This document shows, piece after piece, positions 42,384-50,111 of a stretch of DNA of 64,000 nt (position 1 is the stretch's first letter; each line of letters opens with the position of its first letter). The position numbers and the translations under genes are program-made. Source of the DNA: JBFELU01 sp041572755 (GTDB lineage: Bacteria > Actinomycetota > Acidimicrobiia > Spongiisociales > UBA11373). The stretch lies in assembly GCA_041572755.1 (NCBI GenBank), contig JBFFRY010000001.1, positions 1 through 64,000 of the forward strand, in the 5' to 3' direction. The notes under the pieces were generated by a model, which saw nothing but the letters and a program-made list of their open reading frames with translations, made no database searches and was not told where the DNA came from.

Positions 42384-43895
42384 GTGTCTTGCATGCAGCG
42401 GTCGGGAACCTCGGGTGTGGTGGGGGCCGGACTCTCCATCGGCGTGGGCGAATTGCTCGCCGGAGTGTTCGATGTGGTGGCTTCGCCGCTGGCGTCAGTC
42501 GGCGATTTCGTCGTCCGCAACTCCCCGGCCTGGCTCGAGGACTTCGCCATCGGGGTCTTCGGGACGGCCGACAAGGGGGCCCTTGCCATCGGCACGGTGG
42601 TCATTGCGCTCGTCGTCGGCTGGTTCGTCGGCGTTGCCGCCCGGGACCGATTCTGGGTGGCGGTCGCCGTCTTCGGAGGCTTCGGCGTGCTGGGGGCGGC
42701 AGCGGCTGCCGGCGTACCCTTGGCCGAGCCGCTCCCCGTGGTGGCGGCGACGCTGGTCTCCCTGGCAGCCGGTCTCGGCGGGACCTGGGTGCTCCTGAGA
42801 GCCTCGGAGCCCCAACCGACCGATGCTGTGGCCGAGGATCGCAGCCGTCGCCGGTTCCTGGGCATGGCGGCGGCCGGCGGTGTGCTGGCACTCGGCTCGG
42901 GGATCGTGGGCAGGCGGCTCATTGCCGCTCTCCCGTCGGTGCCGGAGATCACTCTCGATCCGCCCACCGAGGCGGCCGACCCGCCGGGCCCCGACGCCTC
43001 GTTCGCCGTCGCCGGCCTGGCGCCGATCGTGGTGCCCAACGACGACTTCTATCGCATCGACACCGCGCTCGTGGTCCCTCGCGTCGATGAGGCGGATTGG
43101 TCGCTGCGAATCACCGGCGCCATCGAGCGCCCGCTGGAGCTTCGGTATGCCGACTTGCTGGCTCGTCCCCTCGTCGAGGACTACGTGACGATCGCGTGCG
43201 TGTCGAACGAGGTGGGCGGCCACCTGGTGGGCAACGCGCTGTGGACCGGCGTGCGGCTGGTCGATCTGCTGGAGGAAGCGGGGGTCACCGCCGAAGGCAC
43301 TCAGGTCGTGGGCCGTTCGATCGACGGCTGGACGGCCGGGTTCCCGACCGAGCTCGCTTTCGATGGGAGGGAGCCGCTCGTGGCGGTGGCGATGAACGGG
43401 GATGTACTGCCGCGACGGCACGGGTTCCCGGCGCGCCTCATCGTGCCCGGCCTCTACGGCTATGTCTCGGCCACCAAGTGGCTCTCGGAGATCAACCTCA
43501 CCGGGTGGGACGATTTCGACGGCTACTGGATCCCTCGGGGGTGGTCCAAGGAGGGCCCGATCAAGACTCAGTCCCGCATCGATGTGCCCCGATCCGGGTC
43601 CACCGTGAATGCGGGCCGGCTCGAGATCGCCGGGGTGGCCTGGGCCCCGACGGTGGGGATCGATGGGGTGGAGGTGGCGCTCGACGATGGTCCCTGGCTG
43701 GAGGCCGAGATCAGCAGTCCGCTGTCGGCTCGGGCGTGGGTGCAGTGGAGGAGGGAAGCCGAGGTGACCGCCGGCGACCACGCGGTGCGGGTTCGGGCCA
43801 CCGACGGCACCGGCACCACGCAGACCGGGACGACGGCCCCGCCGCGGCCCGACGGGGCCACCGGGCACCACACGATCCGCTTCTCGGCCGTCTAG
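42384..43895 (+). CDS. Membrane-anchored sulfite-oxidase-type molybdenum enzyme
   Basis: A 503-residue protein. The first about 140 residues hold several transmembrane helices (GALAIGTVVIALVVGWFVGV; VVAATLVSLAAGLGGTWVLL). A second Arg-led hydrophobic stretch follows (RRRFLGMAAAGGVLALG, Tat-like). Residues about 200-400 are a sulfite-oxidase Moco domain with the molybdenum-ligand Cys near residue 272 (TIACVSNEVGG) and RLIVPGLYGYVSATKW; a C-terminal Ig-like dimerisation domain ends the protein. The active site faces outside. It probably oxidises or reduces an S- or N-oxide compound. The start is uncertain: GTG 42384 or ATG 42393. Confidence 0.87.
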   Translation: MSCMQRSGTSGVVGAGLSIGVGELLAGVFDVVASPLASVGDFVVRNSPAWLEDFAIGVFGTADKGALAIGTVVIALVVGWFVGVAARDRFWVAVAVFGGFGVLGAAAAAGVPLAEPLPVVAATLVSLAAGLGGTWVLLRASEPQPTDAVAEDRSRRRFLGMAAAGGVLALGSGIVGRRLIAALPSVPEITLDPPTEAADPPGPDASFAVAGLAPIVVPNDDFYRIDTALVVPRVDEADWSLRITGAIERPLELRYADLLARPLVEDYVTIACVSNEVGGHLVGNALWTGVRLVDLLEEAGVTAEGTQVVGRSIDGWTAGFPTELAFDGREPLVAVAMNGDVLPRRHGFPARLIVPGLYGYVSATKWLSEINLTGWDDFDGYWIPRGWSKEGPIKTQSRIDVPRSGSTVNAGRLEIAGVAWAPTVGIDGVEVALDDGPWLEAEISSPLSARAWVQWRREAEVTAGDHAVRVRATDGTGTTQTGTTAPPRPDGATGHHTIRFSAV

Positions 43896-43922
43896 CGACG
43901 GCGGGTAGTTGCCCACTCTCTG

Positions 43923-43950
43923 TTGACATCGTAGCGAGTACCACTACTCT
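43923..43950 (+). promoter_or_regulatory. Near-consensus sigma-70-type promoter
   Basis: TTGACA (43923-43928) and TACTCT (43945-43950) are 16 bases apart. A transcript would start near 43957, about 10 bases before ATG 43967. This is the best -35/-10 pair seen in the window and serves the secreted subtilase. Confidence 0.75.
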
Positions 43951-43966
43951 CCGTGGTGGGTTGAGC

Positions 43967-45571
43967 ATGGTACTGAAGTGGCGCACGCCCGTCGCGATCG
44001 GGCTGATGATCCTGCTGTGGAGCCCCGTCGCCCCGGAAACCGGGTCGGGGGTGCCCCAGGGTGGGTGGCGACACTCGTCCGGGGGGAACGGCACCGAACT
44101 GGTGGGAGCTCCTGGGTGGCATCAAGCCGGCGTCACCGGAGCAGGGGTCAGAGTGGCCGTCGTGGACATCGGATTCGACGGGTACCGGCAACGACTGGGA
44201 GACGAACTGCCCTCCGAGGTGGTGACCGCCTCGTTTCGGCGCGACGGTGCCATCGAGACGGGGAGCAGCCACGGCACCGCCGCCGCCGAGATCGTGCACG
44301 ACGTGGCACCCGGAGCCGAGCTCCACCTGGTGGCATTCGACTTCGATCTCTGGTCGGTCGTCGACTACCTGATAGCCCAGGACATCGATGTGGTGAGCTT
44401 CTCGATCGGATACCTCTCGGGTCCGTTCGATGGGACGTCACCGATCTCCCGGGCCGTGCAGTGGGGCCTCGACGAGGGCCTCGTCTGGATCACGGCGGCC
44501 GGGAACTACGCCCGTCGCCACTGGGGCGGACCACCGGCCGATCGAGACGGTGACGGCTGGCTCGACGTAGCCCCCGGTCGGCGGCTCGACCACTTCACGG
44601 TGGCGCCGGGCCAGACCTTCGATCTCCATGTGTCGTGGCTCGGGGATGCGGATCTCGAGCTGTGTCTCTTCGACGAGAGGCAGTCGTTGGCGTGCACCAC
44701 CGCGATCCGCGGCCCCGGAGATAGGCCGACGGAACACCTCGAGTGGCGCAACCCCGACGGCATCCGCCGCACCTACGGCTTTGGAGTGCGGATGGTGCGC
44801 GGCACCGCACGCCGCGTCGACGTGTTCGCAGCCGGGACGTCGGAGTTCGAGCACTTCGAGCCCCAGGGGAGCGTCCTGGTGCCGGGAGACGTCGAAGGGG
44901 CGGTCACGGTGGGGGCAGTGCCGTGGTGGAATCCCACTTCGCTCACCTCCTCCAGCAGTCGAGGCCCGACCGCCGACGGCCGGACCAAGCCGGATGTCGT
45001 GGGTCCCGCCGGGGTGGCCACGTCGGTGGGGGTCCTCGACGGCACCTCGGCGGCAACGCCCCACGTGGCCGGAGTGGCCGCCCTGCTCCTCGAGGCGTAT
45101 CCGGAGACGCCGCCGGAGGGCGTCGCCGACCTCATCCGCAATCGCGCTCATCCCTTTGGCGACTCGGGTGACGCGGGTGCGGGCCTGGCGCATGTCGGTC
45201 CGCGAACCCCGGGATGTCGAGGCTTGGCCCCCACCATCGTGGGAACGCCAGAAGCCGACATCCTGGTGGGGACACCGGGTCCCGACGTCATCCAGGGTCG
45301 AGGTGGTCCGGACGTGATCGACGGTGGCGGGGGAGACGATGTGATCTGCGGGGGCTCCGGCGCCGACCTGCTCAACGGCGGCGCCGGCAACGACCGCATC
45401 CTCGGAGGCGGTGGGGCCGACCGGGTGTCGGGCGACGCCGGGAATGACTCGGTGCAGGGCGGTTCGGGCCCCGACCTGGTGCTTGGTGGAACCGGGGCCG
45501 ACACCATCTGGGGCGGCCCCGGGGACGACCGTTGTCCCGACGGGTGGGGTGACGGCTGCGAGGGCCGGTAG
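43967..45571 (+). CDS. Secreted subtilisin-like protease with C-terminal RTX repeats
   Basis: A 534-residue serine protease. A signal sequence (VAIGLMILLWSPVA) leads into an S8 domain with catalytic Asp in VAVVDIGFDG (about residue 67), His in SSHGTAAAEIV (about 101) and Ser in DGTSAATPHVAG (about 361). A b-rich insert (GQTFDLHVSWLGDADLEL) lies between His and Ser. The last about 110 residues are RTX calcium-binding repeats (GGGGDDVICGGSGADLL and onwards). Sec signal plus RTX without type I transporter genes matches the other RTX protein in this window. ATG 43967 lies just downstream of a strong promoter, suggesting high expression. Confidence 0.9.
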   Translation: MVLKWRTPVAIGLMILLWSPVAPETGSGVPQGGWRHSSGGNGTELVGAPGWHQAGVTGAGVRVAVVDIGFDGYRQRLGDELPSEVVTASFRRDGAIETGSSHGTAAAEIVHDVAPGAELHLVAFDFDLWSVVDYLIAQDIDVVSFSIGYLSGPFDGTSPISRAVQWGLDEGLVWITAAGNYARRHWGGPPADRDGDGWLDVAPGRRLDHFTVAPGQTFDLHVSWLGDADLELCLFDERQSLACTTAIRGPGDRPTEHLEWRNPDGIRRTYGFGVRMVRGTARRVDVFAAGTSEFEHFEPQGSVLVPGDVEGAVTVGAVPWWNPTSLTSSSSRGPTADGRTKPDVVGPAGVATSVGVLDGTSAATPHVAGVAALLLEAYPETPPEGVADLIRNRAHPFGDSGDAGAGLAHVGPRTPGCRGLAPTIVGTPEADILVGTPGPDVIQGRGGPDVIDGGGGDDVICGGSGADLLNGGAGNDRILGGGGADRVSGDAGNDSVQGGSGPDLVLGGTGADTIWGGPGDDRCPDGWGDGCEGR

Positions 45572-45586
45572 GCCTCTCATCATCGT

Positions 45587-45592
45587 TACCCT
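45587..45592 (+). promoter_or_regulatory. Possible -10 box TACCCT
   Basis: TACCCT lies 26 bases before ATG 45619, with GAGGAGG between. The same hexamer precedes thrS. Confidence 0.35.
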
Positions 45593-45618
45593 GTCCTGGA
45601 GCCCACGAGGAGGATCGA

Positions 45619-45903
45619 ATGCTTCGCAACGGGTCGCAGGGCGACGAGGTCACGGAACTGCAGAAGGCGCTGCTCCGCAAGGGCATCAACCCCGGCCCGA
45701 TCGACGGGATCTTCGGCTCCAAGACCGAGGATGCCGTGAAGCGCTTTCAGGAGCGCAACGGGCTCGAGGTCGACGGCATAGCCGGACCGAAGACGATGGC
45801 GGCCTTTGAGGACGAAAGCGGTGGCATCACCGCCGAAACCCCCGAGAGCGCCTCGGAGAGCCGCACGTCGTCCGAGGACGAGGGTCGGCCCGGGGCCCTC
45901 TGA
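45619..45903 (+). CDS. Small peptidoglycan-binding-domain protein
   Basis: A 94-residue protein made of one PG_binding_1 domain (GSQGDEVTELQKALLRKGIN to GIAGPKTMAAFE) and an acidic Ser/Glu tail. There is no signal peptide, which is odd for a wall-binding domain. It may stay inside the cell or leave by a non-classical route, and in actinobacteria such free-standing domains are often unassigned. ATG 45619 has GAGGAGG six bases upstream. It ends before a strong bidirectional hairpin. Confidence 0.82.
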   Translation: MLRNGSQGDEVTELQKALLRKGINPGPIDGIFGSKTEDAVKRFQERNGLEVDGIAGPKTMAAFEDESGGITAETPESASESRTSSEDEGRPGAL

Positions 45904-45921
45904 TCAACGAGAGATCCACGA

Positions 45922-45948
45922 ACGGCGCCCCCTGATGGGGGGCGCCGT
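45922..45948. terminator. Strong bidirectional hairpin terminator
   Basis: The perfect 11-base arms ACGGCGCCCCC and GGGGGCGCCGT enclose loop TGATG. It lies between the convergent peptidoglycan-binding and patatin genes. It has no T tract on the plus strand. Confidence 0.75.
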
Positions 45949-45952
45949 CGCG

Positions 45953-46909
45953 TCAGTGGTGGCCGGGCACCAGGAGGTGCTTCGACAGCAGTGACCACGT
46001 GCCCTCGTCGGCCAGTCGGTGGCGCATCTCCTGCAGCGTTGTCAGGAACGCCGGGACTGCGGCATGGGTGCTCAGCGGATTGGGACGGGTCTGGTCGAGC
46101 ACCCGCACATCGGGCCGCAGCACGATGAACTCGGTTTGCGGCCAGGCCGCCGAAACCCGTTCCATCTCGGCGGTCAGGGCCTCGAAGCCGAGCCGGTCGA
46201 CCAGCGGCTCGTAGAACCGGGCGTCCGGCCGGGTCTCGTCGGCGGCCATCGGTGCCACCACGATCACCAGATCGAGGGGCTCCGGAGCCCCGAGGACGAG
46301 GTCGGCGCTGGTACCGGAAGCGAGGCCGCCATCCACGTACCGGCGTCCGTTGATGGCGACGGGTTGAAACACCATCGGCACGGCCGCCGAGGCGGCGACG
46401 GCGGCACCCATGCCCGTATCGGGGCTCTCCTCGGTGCCGAACGCAACCCTGCTCTTTCCCTCGAGCTCGAAAGCCACCACGATCGTCGGCCTCTCGGGCC
46501 AGGCGTGGATCCCCTCCCCGATCCGTTCCTCGAGCCAGTCGACGAGGCCCTCCGTCGTGTACGGGGCCGGGCTCCCCAGGACCAGCCGGACCCCGGGTCG
46601 GCGGATGCCCGGAACCACGCCGTGACGCAACCACCGGAGTACCCCGGTGGGTCGGGCCCGCCGGTAGACCCGGGCGGCCAGCGCCTCGGCGACGTCCTCC
46701 CTTCCCTCGGCACTCCCGACGAGAGCGTCCAGGTCGAACGCCCCGCCGCGCACCATCGCCGCCACCACCGCGCCCGAGGAGGTCCCCACGATCACTTCGG
46801 CCTCGTCGGGATCCCATCCGGTCGCCATCCGGAGGGCAAACAGTGTGGCGAAGTGATAGGCGGCGCCGGTGACGCCACCACCGCCCAGGACGAGGCCGAC
46901 CCTGCTCAT
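45953..46909 (-). CDS. Patatin-like phospholipase
   Basis: A 318-residue cytoplasmic lipid acyl hydrolase. The oxyanion loop is LVLGGGGVTGAAYHF, the nucleophile elbow is VGTSSGAVVAA (Ser), and the catalytic Asp lies in YVDGGLASG. It belongs to the RssA-like bacterial patatins and probably cleaves acyl groups from phospholipids or other esters. ATG at 46909. The gene is divergent from mycothiol synthase, with 47 bases between starts. Confidence 0.9.
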   Translation of the reverse strand: MSRVGLVLGGGGVTGAAYHFATLFALRMATGWDPDEAEVIVGTSSGAVVAAMVRGGAFDLDALVGSAEGREDVAEALAARVYRRARPTGVLRWLRHGVVPGIRRPGVRLVLGSPAPYTTEGLVDWLEERIGEGIHAWPERPTIVVAFELEGKSRVAFGTEESPDTGMGAAVAASAAVPMVFQPVAINGRRYVDGGLASGTSADLVLGAPEPLDLVIVVAPMAADETRPDARFYEPLVDRLGFEALTAEMERVSAAWPQTEFIVLRPDVRVLDQTRPNPLSTHAAVPAFLTTLQEMRHRLADEGTWSLLSKHLLVPGHH

Positions 46910-46940
46910 GGCGGACCAGGATACGACCGCTCGCCCCGGT

Positions 46941-46946
46941 TAAGGT
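46941..46946 (+). promoter_or_regulatory. Probable -10 box before mshD
   Basis: TAAGGT ends ten bases before ATG 46957, with no ribosome site between, so the leader would be at most a few bases. Confidence 0.4.
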
Positions 46947-46956
46947 CCTGGGCCGC

Positions 46957-47817
46957 ATGGAACTGCATCCCGGCGACACCCGCTCCGAGACCGAAGAGAT
47001 CGCGGCACTGCTCGCCGCGGCCGAGGCGGCGGGGGACCCGGCGCCTCTCTCTGAGGAAGCGGAACACGACGTCGCCTCAGGCAGGCTGGGCCTGGTCGCC
47101 GCCGACGGCGACCGGGTGTTCGGCTACGTCCACCATCGCACCGACGGTTCCGTCACGATCCTCGAGCCGGTACTGGCGCCGGGCATCCCGGCAGACGCGG
47201 CGGCCGAGGTGGTCGCCCACGCCATCGGAAGTGCCGGGCCGGGTTTGGTGCACCTGTGGACTGCGAGCGACGCGGTCGCCGTCGCCGCCCGTGGTGAGGG
47301 ATTCCGGCCCGACCGGCGGGTGGAGTGCCTCGAGCGAGTCCTCCCCGTCGCCGGGGCCGAACCGATCGTCACCGGGATGCTGACCGCCGGATTCCGGCCC
47401 GAGATCGACGAGGAAGCCGTGCTGCTCATTCACCGCGAGGCCTTCGCCGGCCATGCCGACCTCGGGGGCTGGGACCGCCGGAACCTCGAGTGGAGGTTCC
47501 GGCTGCCGTGGTTCGACCCCGCCGGTCTCGTGCTGGCCTGGGAGCGGGGCCGGCCCGTCGCCGTGGTCTGGATCAAGGAGCCGCGGCCCGGAGACGGGGA
47601 GATCTACCTGATCGCCTGCCGACCCGCGGTCCAGGGACGGGGTCTGGGGAAGGCGATGACGATCCTCGGCCTCCGGCTCTTGAGCGACCGGGGCGCCCGG
47701 AGTGGGCGGGTCTTCACCGATGCCGACAATGCAGCGGCAAAGCACGTCTACCTGCAGCTCGGCTTCGAGTCGGTGGGCGTGCGGACGCGCTGGGTGGGGA
47801 AGGCTGCGGCGAACTAG
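46957..47817 (+). CDS. mshD: Mycothiol synthase
   Basis: A 286-residue tandem-GNAT enzyme that acetylates Cys-GlcN-inositol in the last step of mycothiol synthesis. The weaker N-terminal GNAT half covers residues 1 to about 130. The C-terminal half has RNLEWRFRLPWFDPAGLVLA, the acetyl-CoA loop RPAVQGRGLGKAMTILGL and DADNAAAKHVYLQLGF, a strong MshD signature. The length is close to the usual about 300. Mycothiol is confined to actinobacteria, so this gene supports the taxonomic call. Other msh genes are not in the window. It overlaps a small zinc-ribbon gene tail-to-tail by four bases. Confidence 0.88.
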   Translation: MELHPGDTRSETEEIAALLAAAEAAGDPAPLSEEAEHDVASGRLGLVAADGDRVFGYVHHRTDGSVTILEPVLAPGIPADAAAEVVAHAIGSAGPGLVHLWTASDAVAVAARGEGFRPDRRVECLERVLPVAGAEPIVTGMLTAGFRPEIDEEAVLLIHREAFAGHADLGGWDRRNLEWRFRLPWFDPAGLVLAWERGRPVAVVWIKEPRPGDGEIYLIACRPAVQGRGLGKAMTILGLRLLSDRGARSGRVFTDADNAAAKHVYLQLGFESVGVRTRWVGKAAAN

Positions 47818-48008
47818 CCGAAACGGTGACCGCAGGAAGGACAGGTGGCGTCACCGTCCTCGGTGGGTCCGGTGCACCACGGGCAGGGGAGGTCGAGCGC
47901 CGCAGCGTCCTCGTCCAACGGGAGCAAGAGGGCGAGGGGCACGGTGCTTCCCATGGGGTAGCGCCGCCGAGCGGCGAGGGTGACGAGTGACAGCCAGATC
48001 GCGAGCAC
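47814..48008 (-). CDS. Small zinc-ribbon protein
   Basis: A 64-residue protein. A hydrophobic N-terminal half (MLAIWLSLVTLAARRR; PLALLLPL) precedes a four-cysteine zinc ribbon, CPWC and CPSC, at the C-terminus (PCPWCTGPTEDGDATCPSCG). GTG 48008 has AAGGAG six bases upstream, good evidence that this short frame is translated. It is divergent from thrS. Function is unknown; the hydrophobic start suggests membrane association. Confidence 0.7.
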   Translation of the reverse strand: MLAIWLSLVTLAARRRYPMGSTVPLALLLPLDEDAAALDLPCPWCTGPTEDGDATCPSCGHRFG

Positions 48009-48106
48009 GACCCACTCCTTGTGCGTGTACCAGAGCCACAGGCTAGGACCGCAGGACCGGAACGCGGTGGATTTCGGAACGCAACGAAGTGGAATCGGAG
48101 GGGGAT

Positions 48107-48112
48107 TACCCT
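48107..48112 (+). promoter_or_regulatory. Probable -10 box before thrS
   Basis: TACCCT ends ten bases before ATG 48123 with no Shine-Dalgarno between, which implies a very short leader or none. Confidence 0.4.
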
Positions 48113-48122
48113 ACGGCGGCAC

Positions 48123-50045
48123 ATGGCCATCACCCTGCCCGACGGGTCTCCCCTGCAACTCCCCGAAGGCGCCAACGGCCTCGACGGAGCTCGAGCCATC
48201 GGTGCCCGGCTCGCCGACGCCGCCGTGGCCGTCCGCGTCGACGGGGTGCTGCGCGACTTGACGGCCACCCTGCCCGATGCGGGGACCTTCGAAGTGGTGA
48301 CCGAGGACAGCGCCGACGGCCGCTCCGTGCTTCGGCACTCCGCCGCCCACATCCTGGCGCAAGCGGTGCTCGACTTGTTCGAGGGAGCCCACTTCGCCAT
48401 CGGCCCGCCCATCGAGGACGGCTTCTACTACGACTTCGACATCGGACGGCCCTTCACTCCCGAGGACCTCGATCGGATCGAGGCGCGGATGGCCGAGATC
48501 GTCCACGAGAACCAACCCTTTGTCCGGGAGGCCCTCTCCAAGGACGCGGCACTCGAACTGTTCGTCGATCAGCCCTTCAAGACTGAGATCATCGAGTCGG
48601 TCGACGAGGACGAAGGGGCCGAGGGGGATGTGGTCACGGTCTACCGCAACGAGGACTTCGTCGATCTCTGTCGCGGGCCCCACCTGCCGGGCACCGGCCG
48701 GCTCCCCGCGGTGAAGCTGCTGCGCACCGCCGGGGCCTACTGGCGGGGCGACGAGACCCGACCCCAGCTGCAGCGGATCTACGGCACGGCATGGGAGAGT
48801 CGCAAGGCGCTCGATGCCTACCTGGAGCGACTGGAGGAGGCTCGCAGGCGGGACCATCGCCGCTTGGGCGTCGACCTCGATCTCTTCTCGTTCCCCAACG
48901 AGCTGGGGAGCGGCCTGGCGGTGTGGCATCCCAAAGGTGCCATGACCCGGATGGTGATGGAGGATTACAGCCGGCGCACCCACCTGGCCTTCGGCTATGA
49001 CATCGTCGCCTCGCCGCACATCGCCAAGTCGCAGCTCTGGAAGACCTCGGGCCACCTCGACTTCTATGCCGAAGGGATGTACCCCGCCATGGAGCTGGAC
49101 GCCGGCGACGAGTACCTCCTCAAGCCGATGAACTGCCCATTCCACATCCTCATCTTCCGATCGCGGGCTCGCTCCTATCGCGAACTGCCGATGCGGCTGT
49201 TCGAGTTGGGCACGGTGTACCGCTACGAGCGCTCCGGGGTCGTGCACGGGCTGCTCAGGGCCCGCGGCTTCACCCAGGACGACAGCCACATGTTCTGCAC
49301 CGAAGAGCAGCTCGCCGAGGAGTTGCAGCACCTGCTGGATTTCTCCCTGATGGTGCTGCGGGACTTCGGCTTCGAGGAGTTCGAGGCCGACCTCTCGACC
49401 CGTCCCGACAAGTTCGTCGGGCGCCCGGAACTATGGGATCGGGCCACCGAAGCGCTGCGCAACGCCCTCGATGATGCCGGGGTCGAATATCAAGTAGCCG
49501 AGGGAGAGGGCGCCTTCTACGGCCCCAAGATCGATCTGCACCTTCGGGACGCCCTGGGGCGACGCTGGCAGATGACCACCATTCAGGTGGATTTCGCCCA
49601 GCCGGAGAACTTCGAGCTCACCTACGCCTCGCCCGAGAACACGAAGGAGCGCCCGGTGATGATCCACCGGGCCCTGTTCGGTGCCGTCGAGCGCTTCTTC
49701 GGGGTGCTGGTGGAGCACTACGCCGGGGCGTTGCCTCCCTGGCTGTCGCCCCTCCAGACGACGGTCATCCCCGTTGCCGACCGTCATCTCGACTACGCCG
49801 CTGAGGTGGCCGCCGGTCTGCGAGCCAGAGGCGTCCGAGTCGAGGTCGACGACCACGACGAGACGGTCGGTGAGAAGATCCGCCGGGCTCTCGTCGACAA
49901 GCATCCCGTCGTGCTGGTGGTGGGGGACCGCGACATCGAAGACGGTACCGTGGGTATTCGCGTGCGGGGCGAGGAGGAGCGCCGGGGTGTGCCGCTGGGC
50001 GCGGCCGCCGACGAGATCGCCGACCTCATTCGGCCCCCGCGATAG
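48123..50045 (+). CDS. thrS: Threonyl-tRNA synthetase
   Basis: A 640-residue class II synthetase that charges tRNA-Thr. An N-terminal TGS domain (MAITLPDGSPLQLPEGANG) is followed by the editing domain with the HSAAH motif. The catalytic domain has the zinc Cys in MNCPFH, motif 2 around RYERSGVVHGLLRARGFTQD and motif 3 in MIHRALFGAVERF; the C-terminal anticodon-binding domain is VIPVADRHLDYA and onwards. The length is standard. I chose ATG 48123 because the TGS domain begins there. No T-box leader fits in the 114-base gap. In mycobacteria thrS also lies near the pgsA-pimA genes. Confidence 0.97.
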   Translation: MAITLPDGSPLQLPEGANGLDGARAIGARLADAAVAVRVDGVLRDLTATLPDAGTFEVVTEDSADGRSVLRHSAAHILAQAVLDLFEGAHFAIGPPIEDGFYYDFDIGRPFTPEDLDRIEARMAEIVHENQPFVREALSKDAALELFVDQPFKTEIIESVDEDEGAEGDVVTVYRNEDFVDLCRGPHLPGTGRLPAVKLLRTAGAYWRGDETRPQLQRIYGTAWESRKALDAYLERLEEARRRDHRRLGVDLDLFSFPNELGSGLAVWHPKGAMTRMVMEDYSRRTHLAFGYDIVASPHIAKSQLWKTSGHLDFYAEGMYPAMELDAGDEYLLKPMNCPFHILIFRSRARSYRELPMRLFELGTVYRYERSGVVHGLLRARGFTQDDSHMFCTEEQLAEELQHLLDFSLMVLRDFGFEEFEADLSTRPDKFVGRPELWDRATEALRNALDDAGVEYQVAEGEGAFYGPKIDLHLRDALGRRWQMTTIQVDFAQPENFELTYASPENTKERPVMIHRALFGAVERFFGVLVEHYAGALPPWLSPLQTTVIPVADRHLDYAAEVAAGLRARGVRVEVDDHDETVGEKIRRALVDKHPVVLVVGDRDIEDGTVGIRVRGEEERRGVPLGAAADEIADLIRPPR

Positions 50046-50111
50046 ATGGCTTGTACGCCGCCAGGTGCCGGTAGTGTGGCGGGCTGTCGTTGACTTGAAG
50101 GACCTCCTTCC

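Noticed and set aside
48009..48122. T-box riboswitch upstream of thrS
   Set aside because: The gap is too short and lacks a specifier loop or terminator; a TACCCT box lies ten bases before the ATG.
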